Shown here: positions 14,516-22,042 of the stretch, piece by piece
Layout: every line of letters begins with the position of its first letter
How positions within the stretch are numbered: position 1 is the stretch's first letter
Origin: a virus
Virus record (IMG/VR): IMGVR_UViG_3300048587_000084
Span: 1 to 63,927 of that record
Strand: one strand, 5' to 3'
DNA length: 63,927 bases
Position numbers and translations under genes: made by a program
The notes under the pieces: model-generated
Database searches by the model: none
What the model saw: only the letters and a program-made list of their open reading frames with translations
What the model was told of the DNA's origin: nothing

Positions 14516-15476
14516 GGAAATGGCCCTCGATGATCTTGGTGAAGTTCTTTGGAGCGAACAGCCAGTCGAACGTCAGTGCGAATGGTCTGGAGCTGCGGTC
14601 CCGCGGCGGCTTCTTGCCCATCAGGAACTCGCTGGCTCTGCAGTACCGGAACAGGCGGTCAAACCACGCCATGCCGTCGTCCTGCGTTGGCCAGCGGTAG
14701 TGCGCGGCCTTCTCTCGCCAGCGGGCTGACACGGCGCTGCTGCGGTGGGGCGGCCAGTCGATTGGCTGGTGCTGGTCGGGCATGATCTCGGCCCACAGGT
14801 CCATCATCCGCGGCCCTGGCGAGGCAGGCAGCTCGGCCCGCTTGGGCTTGGCAGCATCGGCATCGTCGCTGGTGGCGCTGGGCGGCGAGTCGGCAGACTC
14901 GTCGGCCCTGACCGTCAGGTCAGAATCTTTTGATCTTGGAGACGGAGACGGAGACGGAGACGGAGACGGAGCAGAGCGCGCAGCACAATTCAGCATGCTA
15001 GGCTCTGCTACTAGCAGACTTGCAGCATGCTGCTTATCTGCTACGTCGTTGTTTTCGTCATCGTGCGCGTCTGCTACACCGATGCGCGCGGCGTACTCAG
15101 GCATGCGTTCAGCAGCGCCGTCGCGTCCATGGTGCTTGCACAGCGCACGCCATGCAGCACGCTGGCGGCGGTCATCTGATCCTGCCGACCATGGCTGATG
15201 CTCTGCCCAGTCGTGCACCTGGTAGCTGCCAGCCTCGCCGTCGATGAACTTGACGGCAGCCAGCGCACTCACCAGCGCACCGTCTTCGCCATCCCAGTCT
15301 GCAGCCAACTCGATGTCCTCATCGGACATTCCGGACAGATCGCCTGTAGGGCGGCTCTCTCTGCACCACAGGAATAGGCACACCAGCGCCCACGGCCCGG
15401 CGGGCCCGAGGCGCTTTTTCAGCTTCTTGGTCTTTGGGTGCGCCGGAAATCCGGTAGCAAGCCGTGCGTCGCTCAT
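14436..15476 (-). CDS. Replisome organiser / O-like replication protein
   Basis: A 346-residue protein. The N-terminal 120 residues (ARLATGFPAHPKTKKLKKRLG, ALVCLFLWCRES, DIELAADWDGEDGALVSAL) match the DNA-binding N-terminal domain of phage replisome organisers. A low-complexity Ser-Pro hinge at about residue 170 follows. The C-terminal domain has MAWFDRLFRYCRASEFLMG and LTFDWLFAPKNFTKIIEGHF, the usual ending of helicase-loader or O-like proteins. It probably marks the replication origin and recruits host replication proteins. No phage helicase or primase gene is adjacent. Confidence 0.75.
   Translation of the reverse strand: MSDARLATGFPAHPKTKKLKKRLGPAGPWALVCLFLWCRESRPTGDLSGMSDEDIELAADWDGEDGALVSALAAVKFIDGEAGSYQVHDWAEHQPWSAGSDDRRQRAAWRALCKHHGRDGAAERMPEYAARIGVADAHDDENNDVADKQHAASLLVAEPSMLNCAARSAPSPSPSPSPSPRSKDSDLTVRADESADSPPSATSDDADAAKPKRAELPASPGPRMMDLWAEIMPDQHQPIDWPPHRSSAVSARWREKAAHYRWPTQDDGMAWFDRLFRYCRASEFLMGKKPPRDRSSRPFALTFDWLFAPKNFTKIIEGHFHEPAAKGSTGRPVRPAAGAGTSAAAN
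14938..14967 (-). repeat. Hexanucleotide tandem repeat (GGAGAC on plus strand, 5 copies)
   Basis: Five perfect tandem units within the replisome-organiser gene encode the alternating Ser-Pro hinge. Its six-base period would change the protein by whole dipeptides and preserve the frame. Iterated sequences inside such a gene can also act as replication-origin iterons, but these units are short and purely translational in effect, so this remains a guess. Confidence 0.85.
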
Positions 15477-15478
15477 GG

Positions 15479-16195
15479 CTACGCCCCTGCGCGATCCAGA
15501 TCCCCAGCAATCTCCCGGAGGTAATGCGCCACGTTTGGCGGCATCAGCCCGGCCAGCGTCGTGAGGACGCTCTGCTTGATTCCCAGGTCAGCGATCACCG
15601 GCGGCGGCCGCTTGGCCCGCTCGATCAGCTGCTCAATGGCATGCAACTCATTCCCGACCGTGTCGACCCTTTCCTCTACGTCAGGCTCGCCAGCGCGGTC
15701 CGGATCGTCGCTGGCTTCGTCGTCCGGCCAGATGCGCTCGGCGATTGCAGCGCACTCTGCCTTGATGTCCAGCGCTGGCGGCTCTGTCGCGCGCGCGGCG
15801 CTGTGCTTCCGCACAATGTCGCCCAACGTGAGCTTTGGCGGCTCAGGCGCCGGGATCGGCTCAACTCGAATCGGCACCGAGCCAGCTGCAGGCGTGGTGA
15901 TCTCCATGCGCGTCGCTGTAGGCGCACGCGCAGTAGTGCGTGCATCCTCCACCAGCGCCATGCACTCCTTGATGCCAGTGCCTGCCCGCATGCGCCGGCT
16001 GATCTGGCCTGCCTGAGCCAGCGTCCATATGGCCTTTGCAATCGCATTGCGGCCGTCGTGCGTGTCGCACCCCAATGCCTTGGCGATCTCAGCTGCCGTC
16101 CGCCACGCATTGTTGCTGCCGATCAGCGACCGCAGGTGCAGGTACACGTTGCTTGGCGCTGCCGGGCTTGTTGCTACCGGTTTGACTTCGCTCAT
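15479..16195 (-). CDS. Hypothetical protein in replication block
   Basis: A 238-residue protein. The first 90 residues (NVYLHLRSLIGSNNAWRTAAEIAK, TWTLAQAGQISRRMR-like) have the look of a winged-helix domain; the middle is Pro/Ala-rich and the C-terminus helical. The ATG at 16195 overlaps the upstream TGA (TGATG) and is favoured over a longer form. It immediately precedes the replisome organiser. Possible DNA-binding protein; no family named. Confidence 0.6.
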   Translation of the reverse strand: MSEVKPVATSPAAPSNVYLHLRSLIGSNNAWRTAAEIAKALGCDTHDGRNAIAKAIWTLAQAGQISRRMRAGTGIKECMALVEDARTTARAPTATRMEITTPAAGSVPIRVEPIPAPEPPKLTLGDIVRKHSAARATEPPALDIKAECAAIAERIWPDDEASDDPDRAGEPDVEERVDTVGNELHAIEQLIERAKRPPPVIADLGIKQSVLTTLAGLMPPNVAHYLREIAGDLDRAGA

Positions 16196-16602
16196 CACTT
16201 CTTCCTCGCCCACCCGAAGCGCGGCCGCATCGGCAGCACCCACAGGTGACGCATGTTGGCGACGTCAACGACGTCGTCGTCAGGGGGGAACAGCTCGACG
16301 GCCCAACGGTCGCCGTAGCCGCATTCGGATTTCAGCCTCTGCATTTCGTCCCAGCTGATGCCGTCCTCCCAGCGATGACCGCCGGGCTTGAGCGCAGCTC
16401 GGATGATGGAAAGCCGGTGCCCTTGCGGGGCCCGGTAGATCTGGACCAGATGCGTGCGGCTGCGCCACACGTCGATCAGGCCTTCTGGCCGCGATTCGCG
16501 CGCCGGCCAATGTTCTTGCGGCAGCCGCGTCAACTTGACCGGATACCGCTCGGATTCCCGCTCCAGCGCGGCCGCATAGTCGGGATGCGCGCGCAGGTCC
16601 AT
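16195..16602 (-). CDS. DUF7694-like phage protein
   Basis: A 135-residue protein. It carries VWRSRTHLVQIYRAPQGHRL, then GISWDEMQRLKSECGYGD, WAVELFPPDDDVV and NMRHLWVLP, a series I recognise from a widespread phage family of unknown function (DUF7694-type). The start ATG at 16602 overlaps the upstream stop (TAATG). It lies within the leftward early operon. Confidence 0.65.
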   Translation of the reverse strand: MDLRAHPDYAAALERESERYPVKLTRLPQEHWPARESRPEGLIDVWRSRTHLVQIYRAPQGHRLSIIRAALKPGGHRWEDGISWDEMQRLKSECGYGDRWAVELFPPDDDVVDVANMRHLWVLPMRPRFGWARKK

Positions 16603-17243
16603 TACGCCCACCACCGGCGGCCGGGGATAACCATCATGGTTAGTTCTTCCAGCGCCCAGTGCAGCGGCCCCACGTCGTACACCAGCCCGAAGTGCGCGCG
16701 GCGGATGTGGTTGAGGAACGCGCCGAACTCGGTATCACCTTCGTCGTAGGCTGCTTTCAGGAAACGCTTGTTCAACTCCAGATCGAGCGTCGGCAGGTAC
16801 GTGCCCACCATCCGCTCACGCCGGGCACACTCGCGCACGATGAACCATCGCGCTTTGGCCAGATCCTCGGCCATGCGGCCCTTGTAGGGCGCGCGCCAGA
16901 CGTACTGCAGCGCCTGCGCCAGATTCGCGGACAGGTGTTCGGAGATCTCGATGCACTCGACGCCCGATCGATGGGCGGTGTAGTGCGATGGCCTGTTGAC
17001 CGGGTCTGTGCCGTCACCGGCGGGCGCACTGGGCGCGGGCGCAGCCGCGTTGTCCCCAGGCGCCGCACCGGGCAAGGTCACACTCGCCGGAGGAGTGCCG
17101 AGCGAGGAAGCACCCGGAACAGGTTGCGCAGTGCCCTTGCTGCCGCTGTTAGGCTGACCGGCGGCTGCAGCGCCATGTGCGTCCGGGCTGGCACCCGCGA
17201 TTCCTGGCGACGCACTCGCCTGGCCGCCGTGAGCAACAATCAC
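16602..17243 (-). CDS. DUF3310 domain protein
   Basis: A 213-residue protein. After a low-complexity Ala/Gly/Pro/Ser N-terminus of about 80 residues comes a DUF3310 core: DPVNRPSHYTAHRSGVECIE, ALQYVWRAPYKG and DLAKARWFI. DUF3310 occurs in T7 gp1.7, which has been described as a nucleotide kinase, but most members are uncharacterised. The long disordered extension is unusual. The gene overlaps both neighbours by a few bases, so it is part of one translational chain. Confidence 0.75.
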   Translation of the reverse strand: MIVAHGGQASASPGIAGASPDAHGAAAAGQPNSGSKGTAQPVPGASSLGTPPASVTLPGAAPGDNAAAPAPSAPAGDGTDPVNRPSHYTAHRSGVECIEISEHLSANLAQALQYVWRAPYKGRMAEDLAKARWFIVRECARRERMVGTYLPTLDLELNKRFLKAAYDEGDTEFGAFLNHIRRAHFGLVYDVGPLHWALEELTMMVIPGRRWWA

Positions 17244-17728
17244 AGCGGCCCCTCCCTGCTAAAGCTCGTGCGCGTCGGCGATTCAGCCTCGATGCGCGCG
17301 TCGTGTTGGTTGCGTTGCTCGATCAGCTGCCGCATGTCGCGCAGCTCGCCGATGTCGTGCTGGATCTGACTCAGGCGCGCGTCGATGCCCTCCACCAGCT
17401 CGGCATCAAACTCGCCATCTGGCACCTCGACCAGCCGGAAACCCGCGGACGCAGCCCAGAAAGCCAGCAGCGCATTCCCGCCGAACTGGCATGACAGCGC
17501 GATGATCTCCTGGGTGCGGAACCGCTCCCCGTGCGTCCCGTTCAGCGCGTGTCGGAACTTGCTCACCGCGCCGTCCAGGCTCAAGGTCTGCGGCCAGAAC
17601 CCGGCATCGATCAGCCACGCGGCCATGACCTTGACCGCCTCGGCCCGGTGATCGAAGTCCGCGCGAAACGCCTCGTGAGCGCGCGTCGACCAGCGATCGT
17701 TGATCACGCAGCGGGGGCGGTGTTTCAT
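17240..17728 (-). CDS. Hypothetical early protein
   Basis: A 162-residue protein: RPRCVINDRWSTRAHEAF at the start, then an alpha-helical middle, and a C-terminal coiled segment (LSQIQHDIGELRDMRQLIEQ). No catalytic motif is visible. It overlaps its neighbours by four bases. Function unknown. Confidence 0.6.
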   Translation of the reverse strand: MKHRPRCVINDRWSTRAHEAFRADFDHRAEAVKVMAAWLIDAGFWPQTLSLDGAVSKFRHALNGTHGERFRTQEIIALSCQFGGNALLAFWAASAGFRLVEVPDGEFDAELVEGIDARLSQIQHDIGELRDMRQLIEQRNQHDARIEAESPTRTSFSREGPL

Positions 17729-17943
17729 GCCGCCCCCCCATACTGGACCGCCAGCTCGTCAGTCGGCAGCGGCACGGGGGCCTCGACCGTTTCCGCAGCT
17801 GGCGGCTCGTCGTTCGGGCGGATGCCGGCGCTCGCTGCAGGCGTTTCCTGCCCTTCCTCCAGCAACCGATCGCACAACACGCACACCACGCGCTCAAGGT
17901 AGGCCACGCGCTTTTTCAGCTGCTTTCGCGTCGGCTTGCTCAC
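17725..17943 (-). CDS. Small hypothetical protein with N-terminal coiled coil
   Basis: A 72-residue protein starting with GTG at 17943 in a GTGA overlap. Basic KPTRKQLKKRVAYLERVV leads into a short coiled coil with CVLC, then an acidic Pro-rich tail. It resembles the many small early proteins of phages that bind host factors, but no partner can be named. Confidence 0.55.
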   Translation of the reverse strand: MSKPTRKQLKKRVAYLERVVCVLCDRLLEEGQETPAASAGIRPNDEPPAAETVEAPVPLPTDELAVQYGGAA

Positions 17944-18062
17944 AGATGGATGTCCTCGTCGCTGTATGGAGACGGCATGTAGAGCGCGATTGCGCGGACA
18001 ACCGCCGCAATCAGCAGAACACCGGCAGCCGCTAGAGCTATGGCGAAGGCGACTGTCTTCAC
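17940..18062 (-). CDS. Small single-span membrane protein
   Basis: A 40-residue frame, too short for most ORF calling, starting with GTG overlapping the Cro stop (GTGA) and ending GTGA with the next gene. Almost its whole N-terminal part is hydrophobic (VAFAIALAAAGVLLIAAVV), followed by a polar tail (MPSPYSDEDIHL). It is the second gene of the leftward early operon. Function unknown; superinfection exclusion is one possibility. Confidence 0.55.
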   Translation of the reverse strand: MKTVAFAIALAAAGVLLIAAVVRAIALYMPSPYSDEDIHL

Positions 18063-18376
18063 AGCGCCCCCTCAATAACCCCTGCATCCGCGGGATCGAC
18101 GGTTGACGCCGATTGCTCGACACTGGCATCCGTCGAGAACCGCACGCGATAGCCAGTCACCCGGCCAGCGTCGTCGCGGTCCCAGTCGACGTCGGGGCGC
18201 AGCTCCTCGCAGGCAACACCGGTAACGCGCTCGATGTCGGCGCAGCGTTCCGGTGGTGGTTGGGCATTTCGGACGTAATGCCAGATCAGGCCCTGAGTAA
18301 CACCGATCAGGCGCGCCAAAGCGGTTTGCCCTCCGGCAGCTTCTACGGCTCGTTGCATTGGTGTGGATGTGCTCAT
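18059..18376 (-). CDS. Cro/YdaS-like regulator
   Basis: A 105-residue protein. The N-terminal 60 residues (MQRAVEAAGGQTALARLIGV, GLIWHYVRNAQPPPERC) form a Cro/YdaS-type helix-turn-helix. It is the first gene of the leftward operon and faces the CI-like gene across a short operator region, the normal place of Cro. It would repress the repressor gene and early promoters during lytic growth. The C-terminal 45 residues are specific to this protein. Confidence 0.75.
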   Translation of the reverse strand: MSTSTPMQRAVEAAGGQTALARLIGVTQGLIWHYVRNAQPPPERCADIERVTGVACEELRPDVDWDRDDAGRVTGYRVRFSTDASVEQSASTVDPADAGVIEGAL

Positions 18377-18384
18377 ACGAACAG

Positions 18385-18399
18385 ACTAACGGAGTTAGT
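18385..18399. promoter_or_regulatory. Operator 1 (ACTAAC-GGA-GTTAGT)
   Basis: A perfect palindrome with 6-base arms and a 3-base centre lies 8 bases upstream of the Cro start. The same palindrome with a different centre recurs at 19176, upstream of the other early operon. Repetition at both divergent promoters marks it as the CI/Cro operator. Confidence 0.85.
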
Positions 18400-18409
18400 T
18401 GATGCGCGC

Positions 18410-18424
18410 AATAACTGAGTTCGT
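18410..18424. promoter_or_regulatory. Operator 2, degenerate (AATAAC-TGA-GTTCGT)
   Basis: Matches the operator consensus in 10 of 12 arm positions and lies 25 bases (centre to centre) from operator 1. Spacing of about 2.5 helical turns is compatible with graded repressor occupancy of the CI-Cro intergenic region. Confidence 0.6.
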
Positions 18425-18458
18425 TGGACACCTTGACCTGCCTACGTACCATCGCGGG

Positions 18459-18857
18459 ATGTCCAGAAAGACGCTTTCCCCTGCCGAGCTACAGGCTGCT
18501 GACGCGATTGCGGAGGCGGTTCGTCGTACTGATCGAAGTCAGGACGAGGTGGCTGCGGAGGTCGGCGTTTCTCAAGGGCTGATCTGGCAATGGGCCAACC
18601 GACGTGTTCCGGTGCCCGCCAACCGCGCTGTTGCCCTGGCTGCGGCAATTGGTTTAACGCCGCGAGTCGTCAGCCCGGCGTACTGTGAGATTGCCGATGT
18701 AGTGCAACAACAACTGCTTGCGCCAGATGAGGCCGCCTTACTCGCCAAGTACCGCACAGCGGACGCGGCGGGCAAGCGGTCCTTGCAGGCGGTTAGCGAC
18801 GCGCTTGCTCAATTCGACCCACACCAGAACGGAGGAAAGCATGGGCATGCTGGGTAG
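18459..18857 (+). CDS. CI-like repressor, short form without peptidase domain
   Basis: A 132-residue protein with an N-terminal HTH (RSQDEVAAEVGVSQGLIWQW) and a helical C-terminus (ALLAKYRTADAAGKRSLQAV). It is divergent from the Cro-like gene. There is no S24/LexA-type Ser-Lys peptidase domain, so RecA-stimulated self-cleavage is not expected. The ATG at 18459 is chosen because the operator region lies upstream; an in-frame start 20 codons earlier would run through operator 2. Confidence 0.72.
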   Translation: MSRKTLSPAELQAADAIAEAVRRTDRSQDEVAAEVGVSQGLIWQWANRRVPVPANRAVALAAAIGLTPRVVSPAYCEIADVVQQQLLAPDEAALLAKYRTADAAGKRSLQAVSDALAQFDPHQNGGKHGHAG

Positions 18858-19155
18858 GATCGCTGGCACCGACAGCACTGGTACAGTTTGTGCTGCGTCT
18901 CCAGATAAGCAGTACGTTGTCATGCAGTGCGATCGCAGCGCTGCCATTTCCGGCGCCAGAACAGTGTGGTCAGTGATTTCCATGCAGCGCGCATGGGATG
19001 GGTTTCATGGACCGTGGCACGGTGCGTTGACTGTGCTCGGTCCGGGGCAGGTTCGGGACGGCGACAACCGCGTGCTGTTCATTCACGTGCATGCGACATT
19101 CTGGTGTCGCAGCGACGCTGAGAAGCTACTGACGTGCGTTCCGTTGGATAACTAA
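18841..19155 (+). CDS. Hypothetical protein downstream of repressor
   Basis: A 104-residue protein whose ATG lies inside the last codons of the repressor gene, with a strong GGAGGAAAG ribosome site. It contains paired beta-type segments (GTVCAASPDKQYVVMQCD, VLFIHVHATFWCRSDAEK). Co-transcription with the repressor means expression in lysogens is likely, so a role in immunity or superinfection exclusion is possible. No family recognised. Confidence 0.6.
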   Translation: MGMLGRIAGTDSTGTVCAASPDKQYVVMQCDRSAAISGARTVWSVISMQRAWDGFHGPWHGALTVLGPGQVRDGDNRVLFIHVHATFWCRSDAEKLLTCVPLDN

Positions 19156-19165
19156 CCCAGCTATT
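19151..19165. promoter_or_regulatory. Operator 4, degenerate (left arm ACTAAC)
   Basis: One perfect ACTAAC arm with a weak right arm (GCTATT, four of six positions). It lies 25 bases, centre to centre, from the perfect operator at 19176, the same spacing as in the CI-Cro region. The repeated spacing is the main support. Confidence 0.5.
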
Positions 19166-19192
19166 GACTCGGGCGACTAACGCGGTTAGTTT
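19164..19192 (+). promoter_or_regulatory. Early rightward promoter overlapping operator 3
   Basis: TTGACT (19164-19169), a 17-base spacer and TAGTTT (19187-19192). The operator palindrome lies inside the spacer and -10 box, so bound repressor would block RNA polymerase. It would drive the 19.2-29.2 kb operon. The -10 match is weak. Confidence 0.55.
19176..19190. promoter_or_regulatory. Operator 3 (ACTAAC-GCG-GTTAGT)
   Basis: A perfect palindrome identical in its arms to operator 1 but with a different centre. It lies 33 bases upstream of the first gene of the rightward operon and within its likely promoter. Confidence 0.85.
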
Positions 19193-19222
19193 CCACCGGA
19201 ACCCCACCGGTGGAGCACCGCA

Positions 19223-19567
19223 GTGTCAGAACAACCCATCCCTTCCGGCGTCAGGCCCTATGCGGTCTATGACGCGCTGAACCCCGATCAGCAGCCGCGC
19301 GTCATCATCGAGCAATCCCCGAGCGGCGCCGTCGCTCACGTGGTCCGCGGCCGATTCACCGCCGAAGCCCTGCACTCGATGGACGTCCTGCGCCTGCAGG
19401 CCCTCGGCGTCGACATCGAAGATCCGCGCAAGACGCTGCCACAGCCCCAGGTAGAATTGCCGCTGGCGGCGCCGTCAGGCGCGCCCCTCCCGTCTGATCT
19501 CGGCCCGTGTCCGCCGGCTGCTTGCGGTCAGATCCAACCCGAGGCCACTGACGCGGTGTCGCCATGA
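19223..19567 (+). CDS. First gene of the rightward early operon, hypothetical
   Basis: A 114-residue protein starting with GTG after a GGAGCACC element. The N-terminal half is a compact beta-rich region (RPYAVYDALNPDQQPRVII, AHVVRGRFTAEAL); the C-terminus is Pro/Ala-rich and probably disordered. It is directly downstream of operator 3, so it is an immediate early product. No function recognised. Confidence 0.6.
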   Translation: MSEQPIPSGVRPYAVYDALNPDQQPRVIIEQSPSGAVAHVVRGRFTAEALHSMDVLRLQALGVDIEDPRKTLPQPQVELPLAAPSGAPLPSDLGPCPPAACGQIQPEATDAVSP

Positions 19568-19782
19568 ACGGCCGCCGGGCGAAGTTGCTGCGGTCGATAG
19601 CTCGGAGCCGGGCCAAAAAGGCTCCGCGACTCGTCGGCGGATGGGTCAAGAGCACCGCGAACGGCAAAGAGCGCTGGGATTATAAATCGGTGGTGCACGC
19701 CGCTGGCACGTATCGGCGCATCTACCAAGATCTTAAGCGCTTCCTGCAGGGCAAGTCGTTGCCGGCCGGAGCACTGTTTTGA
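19564..19782 (+). CDS. Small basic hypothetical protein
   Basis: A 72-residue, strongly basic protein (MNGRRAKLLRSIARSRAKKA, then YRRIYQDLKRFLQGKSL). Nucleic-acid binding is possible from charge alone. It overlaps the previous gene by ATGA and the next by one or more bases. Confidence 0.55.
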   Translation: MNGRRAKLLRSIARSRAKKAPRLVGGWVKSTANGKERWDYKSVVHAAGTYRRIYQDLKRFLQGKSLPAGALF

Positions 19783-19949
19783 CCGCCCGCCCCTACGCCA
19801 CGTGGGAGCTGATTCTGATGGCCGTCGTCGTGATCGGATGGGAGGCCATCGTAATCCGCGTCCTGGTCGCGCTTTGGCGGCAACGCCAGCGCGACCGCGA
19901 CCCGATCAACCGGTGGCGCCCGCCACCACCATGGAGGAACGATCAATGA
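19779..19949 (+). CDS. Small membrane protein
   Basis: A 56-residue frame with a TTG start overlapping the previous TGA; an internal ATG at 19818 is a possible alternative. One hydrophobic segment (ELILMAVVVIGWEAIVIRVL) is followed by a basic region and a Pro-rich tail (RWRPPPPWRNDQ). It ends in an ATGA overlap with the next gene. Confidence 0.5.
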   Translation: MTARPYATWELILMAVVVIGWEAIVIRVLVALWRQRQRDRDPINRWRPPPPWRNDQ

Positions 19950-20305
19950 GCATCTTCCGCAAGATCGCTGCGTGGGTACGCCTGCGCCTCGTGGCCGCCC
20001 AGTGGCGCGCCGAACAATCCAAGCCGCACGTCACCGAAGGCGCGCGCCGCTGCATCGCCAACCACAAGCAGCGCGTGCGGGCGGCGATCAGCCGCAACCA
20101 CCTCGACCACGCCGACGAACTGCGCGTGCTGCACCGCTCCGATGCCCTGGTCGACGCCTACCTGCGCGGCAAAATCTCCACGATCGACGACGTCACCGTG
20201 TGGACGCTCAACCTGGCGAACAAGCTCGGCAACGCCGCAGCCACGCAGCGCCTGATCCGCGCCCGCGGCGGTTCGCTTGGTCACACGTCGTTTCTGGCGA
20301 GGTGA
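19946..20305 (+). CDS. Hypothetical basic helical protein
   Basis: A 119-residue protein beginning MSIFRKIAAWVRLRLVAAQW, largely helical, with a HADELRVLHRSDALVDAYL middle. A GGAGGAACG ribosome site precedes the ATG at 19946. No family recognised. Confidence 0.58.
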   Translation: MSIFRKIAAWVRLRLVAAQWRAEQSKPHVTEGARRCIANHKQRVRAAISRNHLDHADELRVLHRSDALVDAYLRGKISTIDDVTVWTLNLANKLGNAAATQRLIRARGGSLGHTSFLAR

Positions 20306-20308
20306 GTC

Positions 20309-20581
20309 ATGCCCTACGTGACCGTGCATATCGACCTTGGCGAGATCGTTTCCGATCTGTCATCGGATGAGCTTCACGACCTGATCGACAAGGCGCGCGC
20401 AGCGCTGCTGCGCATGGGCAAGAACGCCCCGGCTGGCGTTCAGGCCGACTACGACGACGACACACCGGACGACATTCACGTCGACGTCGGTGAGCGCGAG
20501 CTGTGCGCTCGGCTGTCCGGCGTTCCGCTGTCCCGCCACGCCCTTTACATCGCGCGCACCCGCGCGTGCCTTCCGCTCTGA
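20309..20581 (+). CDS. Small acidic hypothetical protein
   Basis: A 90-residue protein (VTVHIDLGEIVSDLSSDELH, an acidic ADYDDDTPDDIHVDVGE patch, then a basic tail). It lies four bases after its neighbour and just upstream of rdgC. Function unknown. Confidence 0.58.
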   Translation: MPYVTVHIDLGEIVSDLSSDELHDLIDKARAALLRMGKNAPAGVQADYDDDTPDDIHVDVGERELCARLSGVPLSRHALYIARTRACLPL

Positions 20582-20589
20582 GGCATCTC

Positions 20590-21507
20590 ATGTTCAAGAA
20601 CATCAGCGCATTCCGCCTTCCCGCCGACTTCACATGGCTCGACGATATCGGCACCCTGCACGACGTGCTGTGCCAATTTCCACTGCGCGAGCCCGGCCCG
20701 CTGGAGCTTGAAACCCGCGGCTTCCTGTCCCCGTGGCGCAGTGGCGACCTCCTGTCCGCGCACACCACGGGCGCCGGTGGCGCTTTCCTTGTGCGCCTTG
20801 GCCAGATGTCCCGCCTGCTGCCCGCGTCCGTCCTGCGCGACGCCATGGATGCGCGCGTCGCTGACCACCAGGCCAAGACCGGCCGCAAGCCCGGCAAGCG
20901 CCTGCGCAACGACTTCCGCGAGGCCGCCCTGAGCGAACTGCTGCCGCGCGCCTTCATCCAGCGCCGCGTGGTCGACGCCATGTGGCTTCCGGCCCACCGC
21001 CTGCTGATCATCGACGCCACCAGCGACACGACCGCCGAGGCCGTTGCCTCTGCACTGCGCGAGGCCCTGGGCAGTTTTCCTGCCCGCCCGCTGGCCGCTG
21101 ACGCATCGCTCACGCTACTTATGTCCGAGTGGCTGGTCAGCAACACGCTGCCCGATGACTTCGAGTTCGGCGACAGCGCCGAGCTTAAAGACCCGTCCGA
21201 CAAGACCACCGTCGTGCGCGCCCGTCACCACGACCTGAGCGCCGACGAAGTGCGCGAGCACGCCCGGTGCGGCAAGCAGGTCACACAGCTCGGCCTGACC
21301 TACGACGGCCGCATCAGCTTCGTCCTCGACGCCAAGCTCAAGCTCCGCGGCATCTCGTTCGCGGACGGCATCCTCGAAGACCTGGACGACAAGGCCGCGG
21401 AAGGCGCCGACGCCGATCAGATGTTCGAAGCCGAGCTGTTCCTGCAGGCCGAAGAACTCACCCGCCTGTTCACCGCCCTCGATGGCGTGCTGCGGTTTGT
21501 GGACTGA
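20590..21507 (+). CDS. rdgC: Recombination-associated protein RdgC
   Basis: A 305-residue protein of the normal RdgC length. Typical segments are MFKNISAFRL at the start, FLSPWR near residue 40, RKPGKRLRNDFREAALSELLPRAF-type sequence (RKPGKRLRNDFREAALSELL) in the middle and EWLVSNTLPDDFEFGDSAEL in the second half. RdgC forms a dimeric ring on double-stranded DNA and can inhibit RecA. In a phage it could shield DNA, bias recombination or dampen RecA during infection. It sits in the early operon among small unknown genes. Family call is firm; the phage role is inference. Confidence 0.9.
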   Translation: MFKNISAFRLPADFTWLDDIGTLHDVLCQFPLREPGPLELETRGFLSPWRSGDLLSAHTTGAGGAFLVRLGQMSRLLPASVLRDAMDARVADHQAKTGRKPGKRLRNDFREAALSELLPRAFIQRRVVDAMWLPAHRLLIIDATSDTTAEAVASALREALGSFPARPLAADASLTLLMSEWLVSNTLPDDFEFGDSAELKDPSDKTTVVRARHHDLSADEVREHARCGKQVTQLGLTYDGRISFVLDAKLKLRGISFADGILEDLDDKAAEGADADQMFEAELFLQAEELTRLFTALDGVLRFVD

Positions 21508-21512
21508 GCGCC

Positions 21513-21761
21513 ATGCCGTACTTCGAGATCAAAGGCCAGCTGGTGCACGTCAACATTCCCACTGGCCGCTACATCGGCCAAGTGCGCCGCACGGGCGCCC
21601 GCACCTGGCGCACCGTAACCGGCAACCTGCAGTGCCTGCGGCGGGCGATGGCCAAGGCTGTCATGGCCATGGAGCGCGACGACATGCGCTGCCGTGTGCT
21701 GTTTGTGCCCACGTGTGGCTATTACGAGTCCAGCGTGGTCATGGAGGCGAAGCGCTCATGA
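21513..21761 (+). CDS. Small hypothetical protein
   Basis: An 82-residue protein (MPYFEIKGQLVHVNIPTGRY, then basic RRTGARTWRTV and CRVLFVPTCGYYESS). Two to three beta-strands and one helix are likely. It overlaps the next gene by ATGA. No family recognised. Confidence 0.58.
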   Translation: MPYFEIKGQLVHVNIPTGRYIGQVRRTGARTWRTVTGNLQCLRRAMAKAVMAMERDDMRCRVLFVPTCGYYESSVVMEAKRS

Positions 21762-22042
21762 CTGCCGTCGCCTACCGCCGCACATTCGCCGACGCCGGCA
21801 CCTTTGTTGCAACCCGCGCCGCTGAAGCGTGGTGCAAGGAAAACGGCATCAGCGTCGGAACAATGCAGGGCCCGGACCCGCGAGGCCTACTGGTTGGTGA
21901 CTTCTACATCGCCAAGTGGCGCAACCTCAGCCGCGACGAGCGAGCGGCCCTGCACGGCACGATCACGGGCAATGGTCGCGAGGGCCCGGTGCATGTCGAG
22001 CTGTTCGCCAACTGCCCGCCGATCACCGGAGTGATCGCATGA
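21758..22042 (+). CDS. Hypothetical protein
   Basis: A 94-residue protein (RTFADAGTFVATRAAEAWCK, GDFYIAKWRNLSRDERAAL, FANCPPITGVIA). The pattern of short beta-strands with a RDERAALHGTI helix is seen in small phage proteins of unknown role. It overlaps the SleB-like gene by ATGA. Confidence 0.58.
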   Translation: MTAVAYRRTFADAGTFVATRAAEAWCKENGISVGTMQGPDPRGLLVGDFYIAKWRNLSRDERAALHGTITGNGREGPVHVELFANCPPITGVIA

